64,000 nt of DNA from Roseobacter ponti (GTDB lineage: Bacteria > Pseudomonadota > Alphaproteobacteria > Rhodobacterales > Rhodobacteraceae): the NCBI RefSeq assembly GCF_012932215.1, contig NZ_CP048788.1, positions 2,356,001 through 2,420,000 on the forward strand, in the 5' to 3' direction. The position numbers were made by a program, and so were the translations under genes. Shown here piece after piece: positions 26,840 through 39,449 of this stretch (positions are counted from its first letter, which is position 1; every line of letters begins with the position of its first letter). The notes under the pieces are model-generated. The model saw only the letters and a list, made by a program, of their open reading frames with translations. It had not been told where the DNA came from and searched no databases.

Positions 26840-28102
26840 ATGAATGTGGAGATAACGCCCGGTGATACGGGCAGTCCCCCGACAGGGTGCGGTCCGATCC
26901 GCCCCGAATCAGAAGGGCCCGGCACGACCCTGCGCCACCGTGTCTTCGAGTGTGTGCGCTCTGCCGGTGCGGTTTCAAGGATAGATGTTGCTAAACAACT
27001 CGGCGTCAGCCCTGCCTCGATCACCGCCCTCGTGGGTGAGCTTCTCGACCTGGGTCTTTTGCAGGAACGCGCCGATGCGTCGCGCACTACGACACGTGGC
27101 CGCCCGCCGGTGGCACTCTCTGTACAGCCCGATGCGGGCTATGTGGTGGGCATCAAACTGTCGCGCACGCGGCACACGGCGCTTCTGGTGGATGCCGCCG
27201 GGCAGCCCCTGGCCGAAGCAAGCCTTGCCTGCAGCGATCGCAGGCGCAGCCTTGATCAGATACTGTCCGAGACCGAAAAAGTGCTGGACACCCTGCTCGG
27301 GCGCGCCGGGTTGCAGCGTGGTGACATCGCCTGCATCGGGCTGGGCATGCCGGGGATGATTGATCATGCCGCAGGGCGGCTCGTCTGGTCGCCGCTTCTG
27401 ACGGAACGCGACCGCCCTCTGCGCAGCCTCGCGGAGGACCGTTTCGGCGTGCCGGTCGCGGTGGACAATGACGCAAATCTGGTAACGCTCGCTGAGCTCT
27501 GGTTTGGCAAGGGCCGTGCCATGGCCGATTTTGCGGTCGTGACCATCGAACAGGGCGTCGGCATGGGGCTTGTGCTCAACCACCGCCTTTATCGTGGCGC
27601 AGGCTCGCTGGGCATGGAGCTTGGCCATACCAAGGTGCAGCTGGACGGGGCGCTGTGCAAATGCGGGCAGCGCGGCTGTCTGGAGGCTTACATTGCCGAT
27701 TATGCCCTGGTGCGCGAGGCCTCTACTGCGCTGGATGCCTCTGGCAGCGGCAGCACCGGAGACGAAGCGATGCTCGAGCAGCTCTTTGAGCAGGCCAAAG
27801 CCGGCAATGAAGCGGCAAGGGTCATTTTCCGGCGCGCGGGGCGGTTTCTGGCTCTGGGGCTGGCCAATGTCGTGAATCTGTTCGACCCGTCGCTGATCAT
27901 CATCGCAGGCGAGCGCATGCAGTACGATTATCTGTACGAGGACGACGTGATCGGCGAAATGCACCGTCTGTCGCTGAACCGCACCGGTCGCGCACCACAA
28001 CAGATCGAGACCCACGCCTGGGGCGATCTGATGTGGGCACGGGGTGCGGCGGCACTCGCCCTGTCGGAAATTGCCGATGCGATGGCCGAAGGACGCACAT
28101 GA
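26840..28102 (+). CDS. xylR: ROK-family transcriptional regulator, probable xylose repressor
   Basis: A 420-residue regulator: a winged HTH at about 31-85 (SRIDVAKQLGVSPASITALV), then a ROK sugar-binding/kinase-like domain with VAVDNDANLVTLAE and the zinc motif CKCGQRGCLEAY near residue 272. Divergence from xylF points to control of the xylose operon, with xylose or glucose as likely inducer. AAGGAG before the ATG at 26840 supports the start. Its stop overlaps the ATG of the CRTAC1-type gene, an unexpected coupling to an exported protein. Confidence 0.9.
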   Translation: MNVEITPGDTGSPPTGCGPIRPESEGPGTTLRHRVFECVRSAGAVSRIDVAKQLGVSPASITALVGELLDLGLLQERADASRTTTRGRPPVALSVQPDAGYVVGIKLSRTRHTALLVDAAGQPLAEASLACSDRRRSLDQILSETEKVLDTLLGRAGLQRGDIACIGLGMPGMIDHAAGRLVWSPLLTERDRPLRSLAEDRFGVPVAVDNDANLVTLAELWFGKGRAMADFAVVTIEQGVGMGLVLNHRLYRGAGSLGMELGHTKVQLDGALCKCGQRGCLEAYIADYALVREASTALDASGSGSTGDEAMLEQLFEQAKAGNEAARVIFRRAGRFLALGLANVVNLFDPSLIIIAGERMQYDYLYEDDVIGEMHRLSLNRTGRAPQQIETHAWGDLMWARGAAALALSEIADAMAEGRT

Positions 28103-29580
28103 AACCCGTCTGCCTCATGGCCACGCTGCTGATGGCTCAGCCGCTTGCTGCGGATGTGCTTTTCGAGGATCTCTCCGGCAATCTGCCTGCCCACACCTAT
28201 GCCGGCGGCTGGGAGCATTTCGTGGGCGGTGGTGTGGCGGTATTCGACTGCAACGGCGATGACCTGCCGGAACTGCTGGCCGCTGGCGGAGAGAACCCGG
28301 CGCAGCTGATGATCAACAGGGGCGGCATGCATTTTACCACCGCTCCCCTGCCCGCACTGACCGCGACCACCGGGGCCTGGCCGCTGGATGCGGATGGCGA
28401 CGGGCATCTCGATGTGATGGTGCTGCGGCTGGGGGAAAACCAGCTCCTGCGGGGCGACGGGGCCTGCGGTTTCACTCCGGCCAACGCCGGTCTTGGCTTT
28501 GACGGTGGTGATGCCTGGTCCACCGCCTTCAGCGCGGCCTGGATCGGCGGCGCGCTCGTCATGGCGGTGGGCAATTACGTGGACCGCGCCGATCCTGACG
28601 GGCCCTTTGAGGCCTGCGACAGTAATCGTCTGCACCGCCGGACGGATAACCGGTTCACGGCAGAGGTTCTGGAACCGGGGCACTGCGCGCTGTCGATGCT
28701 TTTTGCCCGGGATGCGACCGGCACCCCCCGGCTGCGTATCTCCAATGACCGGCATTACTATGTGCGCGACGGCTCAGAGCAGATGTATGACCCGGTCGCG
28801 GGCCGGTTTCTGGGCCCTGAGGATGGCTGGGAAACGGTGCGTCTCTGGGGCATGGGGATCGCCAGCCGCGACATCACCGGCGACGGACGTGCCGAGGTGA
28901 TGCTGACCTCGATGGGCGATCAGCTTTTGCAGATCGCGGGTGCAGACGGGCGCTACAGCCCTGCGCCCTATTCGCTCGGGACCTATGCGCAACGGCCGCA
29001 TCTGGGGGATGACGGGCGGCCTTCGACCGGCTGGCACGCAGAGTTTTCCGACGTGAACAATGACGGGCGAAGCGATCTGTTTATCGCCAAGGGCAATGTC
29101 GATCAGATGCCCGGGCTTGCAATGGAAGACCCGAATTCGCTGCTGATCCAGGGAGAGAACGGCATCTTTTCAGAGGCTTCCGTGGGCGCCGGCGTTGCAA
29201 GCATGGCGCGGTCGCGCGGGGCAGCACTTGCGGATCTTGATCTCGACGGCCTGCCCGATCTGGTAGTGGTGAACCGGCGCGCCCCGATGGAACTTTACCG
29301 CAACGTGACACCGGATGCCGGGCACTGGCTGGCGGTCAGCCTCAGAGCCCATGCCCCCAACACCCGTGCCGTTGGCGCGCTGGTAACAGTGACAACCCGG
29401 TACGGTGCCCGGGTGCAGGAGGTCACAACAGGCGGCGGTCATGGCGGCGGACAGTCAGGGCCGTTGCATTTTGGCCTCGGGTCTGAAGAGATGGCAGATG
29501 TGACGGTGGAATGGCCCGATGGCCGCGTGACGGGACCCGTGGCCGCAATCGCCGGCACCCGGATAACGCTCTCGCCCTGA
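28099..29580 (+). CDS. Exported CRTAC1-type beta-propeller protein (FG-GAP/VCBS repeats, ASPIC/UnbV end)
   Basis: The 493-residue product has a short signal peptide (MKPVCLMATLLMAQPLAA) and at least five calcium-type repeat loops: DCNGDDLPEL, DADGDGHLDV, DITGDGRAEV, DVNNDGRSDL and DLDLDGLPDL. These indicate an integrin-like beta-propeller. The C-terminal 100 residues (GHWLAVSL ... VEWPDGRVTG) match the ASPIC/UnbV domain. It would act in the periplasm or outside. The function of bacterial CRTAC1 proteins is not established. The ATG overlaps the xylR stop, and the 3' end faces the MauG-like gene with 3 nt between stop codons. Confidence 0.88.
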   Translation: MKPVCLMATLLMAQPLAADVLFEDLSGNLPAHTYAGGWEHFVGGGVAVFDCNGDDLPELLAAGGENPAQLMINRGGMHFTTAPLPALTATTGAWPLDADGDGHLDVMVLRLGENQLLRGDGACGFTPANAGLGFDGGDAWSTAFSAAWIGGALVMAVGNYVDRADPDGPFEACDSNRLHRRTDNRFTAEVLEPGHCALSMLFARDATGTPRLRISNDRHYYVRDGSEQMYDPVAGRFLGPEDGWETVRLWGMGIASRDITGDGRAEVMLTSMGDQLLQIAGADGRYSPAPYSLGTYAQRPHLGDDGRPSTGWHAEFSDVNNDGRSDLFIAKGNVDQMPGLAMEDPNSLLIQGENGIFSEASVGAGVASMARSRGAALADLDLDGLPDLVVVNRRAPMELYRNVTPDAGHWLAVSLRAHAPNTRAVGALVTVTTRYGARVQEVTTGGGHGGGQSGPLHFGLGSEEMADVTVEWPDGRVTGPVAAIAGTRITLSP

Positions 29581-29583
29581 GGC

Positions 29584-30915
29584 TCAGCGGTCGAGGGGCA
29601 ACCCGCTGGGCACGGCCTCAGGTATGCCAAGCCGCCCCGTGAGGGCCACCGGATCGGTCAGCGCCTCCAGAAACGCCACCAGGGCCGCCACATCGTCCGC
29701 TGAGAGGGTCACGGCGGGCATCGTGATGGCTGCGCGCAACGCGTCCTGCTCAGCCGCGCTTTCCACATGCTGCCAGTCCTGCACACCCGGCAGGTCCGGC
29801 AGAGCGACCCCCGCAGGATCAAAGCGCCCAAGACCCGCGACAGGGTCCGCGTGATAGGCGAGGAAGGCTGCAAGCTCTGTATGGCTTCCGGTATGCCCGT
29901 AAGGAGCAGTTGCCGTGACATTGCGCAGCGATGGCGTGCGGAACGCATAGGCATCCTCCGTCCGGCCCGTTACCCGCATCCGCCCGGTATCGCGCACGTG
30001 GTTTTCAAACCGCGCCGCTTTGCCCGGGCCGAACTGCGGCACGCCTGCTGCGTGAAAGCTGTGGTCGGTCTGAAACGGCCCGCTGTGACAGGCGGCACAT
30101 CCGGCGGGGCCGTAAAAGAGTTCCATTCCGCGGGCCGCTTCGCCCTCCAGCGCCACTTCGCCGCGCAGGTGTGCATCAAAGGGGCTGGTGTCTGAGCGCC
30201 ATTCAAAGGCGATGAAAGCGGCAATCGCATCGGAGATATCGGTGAAATCAATTGCCTCCTGAGCGGGAAATGCAGCAGAAATCAGCGGCTGATATCCCGG
30301 TGTCCCGGCCACCCGCGCGCTCAGCAGTGACCAGGCACCTCCGTCACCGGTAATCCGGCCCTGACGGACGGCCGCCGAGACGTCGTTTTCGCTGTAATGG
30401 CCGGCCATTTCATCGGCACTCAGCACCGGGAACATCGTCTGCGCCGACAGCAGGCTCGCAAATCCGGCGCTCATCTCCGCGCCCATCGGGGTCCGCAACC
30501 CGCCGGGTTTATCGGGATCGACCTCGATCCGGCCGTCGTGGAAAAGCACGGTAAACTCCCGCGCACCCAGGTTGAAAAGCGCCGGCGCATTACGCGGAAT
30601 GCGTTGTTCAGGCATGTTGTCCGGGTCGGCGCGCCGCTCAGGCCCCAGCCCGGTACCCCCCTCGCCGATCGATAATGACACGCCGTCCGCCGTGCCAAGC
30701 GTCGGATGGTGGCAGGTCGCGCAGGAGATATTGCGGTTGCCCGACAGAATGGGGTCGTAAAACAGCATCTGACCCAGACGCACCTGCGCCATATCGACGG
30801 CCACATAATCCGCATCGCGCACCGGCTCAGGTGAAGACGCCATGACCGCACCAGCGAGAGCGAGCGTGGCAAAAACGCAAAGCGTGCGCAGGTGGCGGCA
30901 GTTCTCCCACTGCAC
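29584..30915 (-). CDS. Di-haem cytochrome c peroxidase / MauG-like protein
   Basis: An exported protein with two c-type haem sites, CATCH and CAACH (the first about 65 and the second about 273 residues from this start), and the family blocks FHDGRIE, RTPMGAEMS and RTPSLRNVTATAPYGHTG. The family includes hydrogen peroxide-reducing peroxidases and MauG-like enzymes that oxidise partner proteins; I cannot decide between them. I prefer the GTG at 30915, which has AGGGA 7 nt upstream and gives a compact signal peptide. An upstream GTG at 30948, 3 nt after the pgm stop, is the alternative. It lies at the 3' end of the glycogen operon. Confidence 0.9.
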   Translation of the reverse strand: MQWENCRHLRTLCVFATLALAGAVMASSPEPVRDADYVAVDMAQVRLGQMLFYDPILSGNRNISCATCHHPTLGTADGVSLSIGEGGTGLGPERRADPDNMPEQRIPRNAPALFNLGAREFTVLFHDGRIEVDPDKPGGLRTPMGAEMSAGFASLLSAQTMFPVLSADEMAGHYSENDVSAAVRQGRITGDGGAWSLLSARVAGTPGYQPLISAAFPAQEAIDFTDISDAIAAFIAFEWRSDTSPFDAHLRGEVALEGEAARGMELFYGPAGCAACHSGPFQTDHSFHAAGVPQFGPGKAARFENHVRDTGRMRVTGRTEDAYAFRTPSLRNVTATAPYGHTGSHTELAAFLAYHADPVAGLGRFDPAGVALPDLPGVQDWQHVESAAEQDALRAAITMPAVTLSADDVAALVAFLEALTDPVALTGRLGIPEAVPSGLPLDR

Positions 30916-30951
30916 AGCTTTGTCCCTGTTTTCCGACGACCGCGTCACCTG

Positions 30952-34579
<3,628 letters not shown>

Positions 34580-34583
<4 letters not shown>

Positions 34584-36685
34584 GCCGGACCGGCACCTGT
34601 GTCACGCAGCGCCAGCGCCACGACCGCCGGGCCTTCGACGGTCATCTCAGGGTCGCTGAATGCATCAATGTCCGGTGTATCGCGGCTGGTATCCACGGCA
34701 ACGTACCACTCAAAGCCTGCCGGCGCGCCCGGGATGCTGACTTCTGCAGGTCCCTCTTCGCGGTTAAAGATGGCAAAGACCGTGTCATCGGTGACGGCAT
34801 GCTCCGGCGCTTCGCCCGATCCGCGATAGGTCACACAGAGGCAGGACAGCCCCGGGTCCCGCCAGTTCAGTGTGCCCCCGTCGAACCCGCGCCAATCCAC
34901 ATCCGGCAACCCGTCACCGGACCGTGTCGCCGCATGCAGGAAACGCGGCTGGCGCACGGCAGGATGCGCCCGCCGGAACGCGGAGAGCTCTGCAAAAAAC
35001 GCAGTCATCGCGTCATCCGCGGCCGGCCAGTCGATCCATGATATCGCGTTATCCTGGCAATACGCGTTGTTGTTGCCACCCTGCGAATTGCCGGTCTCGT
35101 CACCCGCCAGGATCATCGGAGTGCCCTGCGATAAAAACAGCGTCGCCATCATATTGCGCTGGCGCCGCCTGCGTCTTTCCAGAACGTCTTCATCGTCTGT
35201 GCCGCCTTCGACACCGCAGTTGTCAGAATGGTTGGCGTTGTGCCCGTCCTGGTTTTTCTCTTTGTTCGCCTCATTGTGGCGACGGTTGTAGGCGGTGATA
35301 TCGGCAAGGGTGAAGCCATCATGTGCTGCCAGAAAATTGACCGACGACCAGGACCGTCGCCCGTCGCGGTCGAACTCGCCCGCCGATCCGGTCAGCCGCG
35401 CGCCCAGTTCCTGCGCACTGTGCGCGTCGCCCTTCCAGAAGCGCCGGACCGTGTCGCGATAGGCATCATTCCATTCGGCAAAGGGCGGTGGATACTCTCC
35501 CAGTCGGTACCCGCCGGGGCCGATATCCCAGGGCTCGGCAATCAGCTTGACGCCTGCGAGCACCGGGTCCTGGCGGATGGCATCGAAAAACCCTCCGCGC
35601 GGATCAAAGCCATGGCTCTCGCGGCCAAGTGTTGTGGCCAGATCGAACCGAAAGCCGTCAACACCCATGTTCTGCACCCAGAACCGCAGGCTGTCGAGCA
35701 CCATACGCAGCACGTAAGGGTTTGACACATCGACAGTATTACCGGTGCCGGTGTCGTTCACGTAATAGCGTGGCTGTCCCTTGATGAGGCGGTAATAAGA
35801 CGCGTTGTCAAGCCCGCGGTAACAGATCGTCGGGCCGCGGTGATCGCCCTCGGCAGTGTGATTATAAACCACGTCGAGAATGACCTCGATGCCGGCGGCA
35901 TGAAAGCGCGCCACCATATCGCGGAAACCGGCGATACCCGCCGGCCCGAAATAACGCGGCTCGGGGGCAAAAAAGCCGATCGTGTTGTAGCCCCAGTAAT
36001 TGCTGAGCCCGCGGTCGAGCAGAAACCCGTCATTAAGAAAGGAATGCACCGGCAAAAGCTCGATCGCCGTGACACCAATCCGGTGCAGATGGTCGATGAT
36101 CGCGTTGGACGCGAGCCCCTCATATGTGCCCTGCACGGCCTCTGCCACATCCGGGTGCCGGCGCGTCAGTCCTTTGGCGTGGGCCTCATAGATCAGTGTT
36201 TCTTCCCAGGGCGTATCGGGGTGATCGCGGATAATCTCGAAGTGCGCCGGATCCGAGACCACCGAGCGCGGCACGAAGGCTGCGGAATCAACTGCAGAAA
36301 ACGACAGATCACCCGCTCCGGAGGATTTATCATAGCCGAGAATGGCCGGATTGTGCGCCCAGCTGCCGTGCATCTCACGGGTATAGGGGTCAAGCAGCAG
36401 TTTGTTGGGGTTGAACCGGTGCCCCCGTTCCGGCGCATAGGCCCCATGAACGCGGTAGCCATAAAGCGCACCGGGGAACAGCCCGGCCACATGCCCGTGC
36501 CAGATGTCGCCGGTCCGCTCCGGCAGTGTCAGCCGTGCGGTTTCCCGGCTGCCGTCCTCAGAAAAGAGGCAGAGTTCTATGCTGTCGGCATTGGCCGAAA
36601 AGACGGCAAAGTTCACGCCGTCGCCGTCGGGGTGCGCCCCGAGCCGGTGCGGTGAGCCGCCTGTTATCTGAGTGTTCACTGGCAC
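34580..36685 (-). CDS. glgX: Glycogen debranching enzyme
   Basis: A 701-residue GH13 isoamylase-type enzyme that hydrolyses alpha-1,6 branches in phosphorylase-limited glycogen. An N-terminal CBM48-like domain (GSPHRLGAHPDGDGVNFAVF) precedes the barrel with VYNHTAEG, MGVDGFRFDLATTLGRE (nucleophile) and LIAEPWDIGPGGYRLGEYP (acid/base). The frame starts with GTG at 36685; a second GTG two codons later is equally possible. It lies 12 nt after glgA and overlaps malQ. Confidence 0.95.
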
Positions 36686-36697
36686 CTGCCCCGATTG

Positions 36698-38140
36698 CTA
36701 CCCGCGCTGACGCAGCGCTTCATATAAGTCCATATAGGCCGAAGCAGACGTATCCCAGCCCACCGGATGCCGCATGGCGCGACGCATCATGCCCGTCCAG
36801 ACGCGCGGTTGCGCAAAGAGATCGCAGGTGCGTGTGACCGCGTGGATCAGCGCCTGCGCCGTCACCGGGGCGAACTGCACGCCGGTGGCGACACCTGCTG
36901 TCAGGGCTGCCTCATTGGCGTCAATTACCGTGTCGGCCAGACCACCGGTGCGCGCCACGACCGGCAGTGTGCCATAGCGCATGCCGTAAAGCTGCGTGAG
37001 GCCGCAGGGCTCGAACCGTGAGGGGATCAGGATGGCATCACTGCCACCCTGCATCAGATGCGACAGGGGCTCGTCATAGCCGATAATCACACCCACCGAT
37101 CCGGGATGCCGGTGAGAGGCAGCAACAAAGCCTGCCTCAAGGTCTTTGTCGCCGCTGCCCAGTACCGCAAGGCGCGCGCCGCGTGCGACAAGTGCGGGCA
37201 CCGCGTCCAGAAGCAGATCAAGGCCCTTCTGGGTGGTCAGACGGCTGATCACACAGAAAAGCGGCCCTGTAGGGTTTTTGTCCAGATCAAACCGGGTGAG
37301 AACTGTTTTGCGATTTCTGGTCTTGTTTTTGAGCGCTTTTGCCGAATAGCCCGCCGTCAGCGCCCCGTCTGTTTCCGGGTTCCAGACATCGGTGTCGATG
37401 CCGTTGAGGATGCCGGTCAGATCACCCGCACGGGCCTGCAAAAGCCCTTCCAGCCCCATGCCAAACTCGGGCGTCATCAGCTCGCGCGCATAGGTCGGGC
37501 TGACGGTCGTGATCGCATCACACATCGCAAGACCGGCCTTGAGAAACCCCAGACGGCCCCAGAATTCCGCGCCCTCCCGGTCAAAGTGGCGCTCGTCAAG
37601 ACCAAGCTCAGGCATCAGTGCCGGGTCAAAAAGCCCCTGAAACGCGATGTTGTGGATGGTCATCAGGGTCGGAGGCACAACGCCCGCCTGCTGGCTGAGA
37701 TAGGCCGGGATGAGCCCCGCCTGCCAGTCATGCGCATGTACGACATCCGGGCGCCAGCGCTCTGCCGCACCGGTCGCAACCTCGGCCGCGACCTGCGAGA
37801 GTGCCGCGAAACGCTGCGCGTTATCGGGCCAGTCTGCCCCGTCAGGTCCGAGATAGATCGAGCCCGCCCGGTCATAGAGATGTGGCGCATCGAGCAGCAG
37901 AAGATCCATGCCTTCGGCGCTTGCCGCCACAAGGGTCGCCGGGCCGCCCATCAGATCCGCCGATTGCCAGACCTCGGTGCCACCCTTCACCAGCGCCTTC
38001 AGCGCCGGGTAGGCCGGCAGCATCACCCGCGCCTCAGCGCCCAGCGGCTTCAGTGCGCCCGGCACGGCGCCGATCACATCAGCCAGCCCGCCGGTTTTGA
38101 CAAAGGGCGCGCATTCGGACGCGACGAAAAGGACCTTCAC
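36698..38140 (-). CDS. glgA: Glycogen synthase
   Basis: GlgA adds glucose from ADP-glucose to the growing alpha-1,4 chain. The 480-residue GT5 enzyme starts KVLFVASECAPFVKTGGLAD, with the ADP-glucose-binding KTGGL, and has the C-terminal RFEPCGLTQLYGMRYGTLPVV with the conserved glutamate. The start codon is GTG at 38140, one base after the glgC stop; no clear ribosome site is seen, so re-initiation after glgC is likely. Confidence 0.96.
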   Translation of the reverse strand: MKVLFVASECAPFVKTGGLADVIGAVPGALKPLGAEARVMLPAYPALKALVKGGTEVWQSADLMGGPATLVAASAEGMDLLLLDAPHLYDRAGSIYLGPDGADWPDNAQRFAALSQVAAEVATGAAERWRPDVVHAHDWQAGLIPAYLSQQAGVVPPTLMTIHNIAFQGLFDPALMPELGLDERHFDREGAEFWGRLGFLKAGLAMCDAITTVSPTYARELMTPEFGMGLEGLLQARAGDLTGILNGIDTDVWNPETDGALTAGYSAKALKNKTRNRKTVLTRFDLDKNPTGPLFCVISRLTTQKGLDLLLDAVPALVARGARLAVLGSGDKDLEAGFVAASHRHPGSVGVIIGYDEPLSHLMQGGSDAILIPSRFEPCGLTQLYGMRYGTLPVVARTGGLADTVIDANEAALTAGVATGVQFAPVTAQALIHAVTRTCDLFAQPRVWTGMMRRAMRHPVGWDTSASAYMDLYEALRQRG

Positions 38141-38141
38141 C

Positions 38142-39401
38142 TCAGAGATCCAGCTTATCGATCATCGGCTGTGTGATCAGGCAGATGCCATTGTCGGTCC
38201 GCCGGAAGCGTTTCGCGTCAAGCTCGGGATCCTCACCCACCACAAGACCGGTCGGGATGGTCACCCCGCGGTCGATTACAACATTGGTCAGACGCGCTTT
38301 GCGATTGATCTCCACATAGGGCATCGCCACGACGCCTTTCAGCTCGGAATAGGAATGCGTCCGCACACCCGTGAAGAGGAAACAACGGTCAAGCTGTGAG
38401 CCGGAAATGATGCAGCCCCCCGAGACCATTGATGAAACCGCGTGCCCGCGCCGCCCCTCTTCGTTGTGGATGAATTTCGCAGGTGGGGTGAGCTCGGAGT
38501 ACGTCCAGATCGGCCATTCTGTGTCGTATAGATCGAGATCCGGGTCAAAATCCGTCAGATCGATATTGGCCTGCCAGAAGGCATCTACCGTGCCCACATC
38601 GCGCCAGTAAGAGCCGTCTTCATTGTCCGTCCGAACGCAGGACCGGCTGAAAGGATGCGCGACGGCAAGGCCGTTCTTCACGATCCGCGGGATCACATCG
38701 CCGCCAAAATCATGGCCATAGTCCGGGTCGGCTGCGCATTCGTCCATGATCCGGAAAAGATATTCCGTCTCGAAGACATAGATCCCCATGCTGGCCAGCG
38801 CGTGATCGGGATCGTTGGGCATTGCGGGCGGATCTTTGGGCTTTTCGACGAACTCCAGGATGCGGTCTTCGGTATCGACGGCCATCACGCCGAAGGCGCT
38901 CGCCTCCATGCGCGGCACCTCGATACAGCCCACGGTCACATCCGCCCCGCTGTCCACGTGATGCTTGATCATCAGCGAGTAATCCTGCTTGTAGATATGA
39001 TCACCAGCGAGGATGACGATGTATTTTGGCGCATAGCCTTCGATAATGTCGCGATTCTGGGCGACGGCATCTGCGGTGCCCTTATACCAGTTCTCATCGT
39101 TCATCTGCTGAGAGGCGGGCAGAATATCGAGGCTTTCGTTGCGCTCGGCACGGAAAAAGCTCCAGCCGCGCTGCAGGTGGCGGATCAGCGAATGGGCCTT
39201 GTACTGGGTGGCAACCCCGATCCGGCGGATGCCTGAGTTAACCGCATTGGAGAGCGGAAAATCGATGATCCGGCTTTTGCCGCCGAAATACATCGCCGGT
39301 TTTGCGCGTCTGTCGGTGAGTTCATAGAGCCGGCTACCCCGTCCTCCGGCCAGCACGAAGGCCATCGTCTGGTGCGCGAGCCTTTGCGATTCATTGTTCA
39401 T
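38142..39401 (-). CDS. glgC: Glucose-1-phosphate adenylyltransferase
   Basis: GlgC makes ADP-glucose from glucose-1-phosphate and ATP, the regulated step of glycogen synthesis. The 419-residue protein shows the nucleotide loop [20 protein letters not shown] (about 17-36), [13 protein letters not shown], and VEKPKDPP with the sugar-binding lysine. The C-terminal left-handed helix domain is complete. The arginine- and lysine-rich N-terminal region that carries allosteric activator binding in this family is present. It follows glgB by 48 nt. Confidence 0.96.
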   Translation of the reverse strand: MNNESQRLAHQTMAFVLAGGRGSRLYELTDRRAKPAMYFGGKSRIIDFPLSNAVNSGIRRIGVATQYKAHSLIRHLQRGWSFFRAERNESLDILPASQQMNDENWYKGTADAVAQNRDIIEGYAPKYIVILAGDHIYKQDYSLMIKHHVDSGADVTVGCIEVPRMEASAFGVMAVDTEDRILEFVEKPKDPPAMPNDPDHALASMGIYVFETEYLFRIMDECAADPDYGHDFGGDVIPRIVKNGLAVAHPFSRSCVRTDNEDGSYWRDVGTVDAFWQANIDLTDFDPDLDLYDTEWPIWTYSELTPPAKFIHNEEGRRGHAVSSMVSGGCIISGSQLDRCFLFTGVRTHSYSELKGVVAMPYVEINRKARLTNVVIDRGVTIPTGLVVGEDPELDAKRFRRTDNGICLITQPMIDKLDL

Positions 39402-39449
39402 CGGTCGTCCTCCCTCATTATTCTGTGCCTCTCCCGGCCCGGCCGCCTC

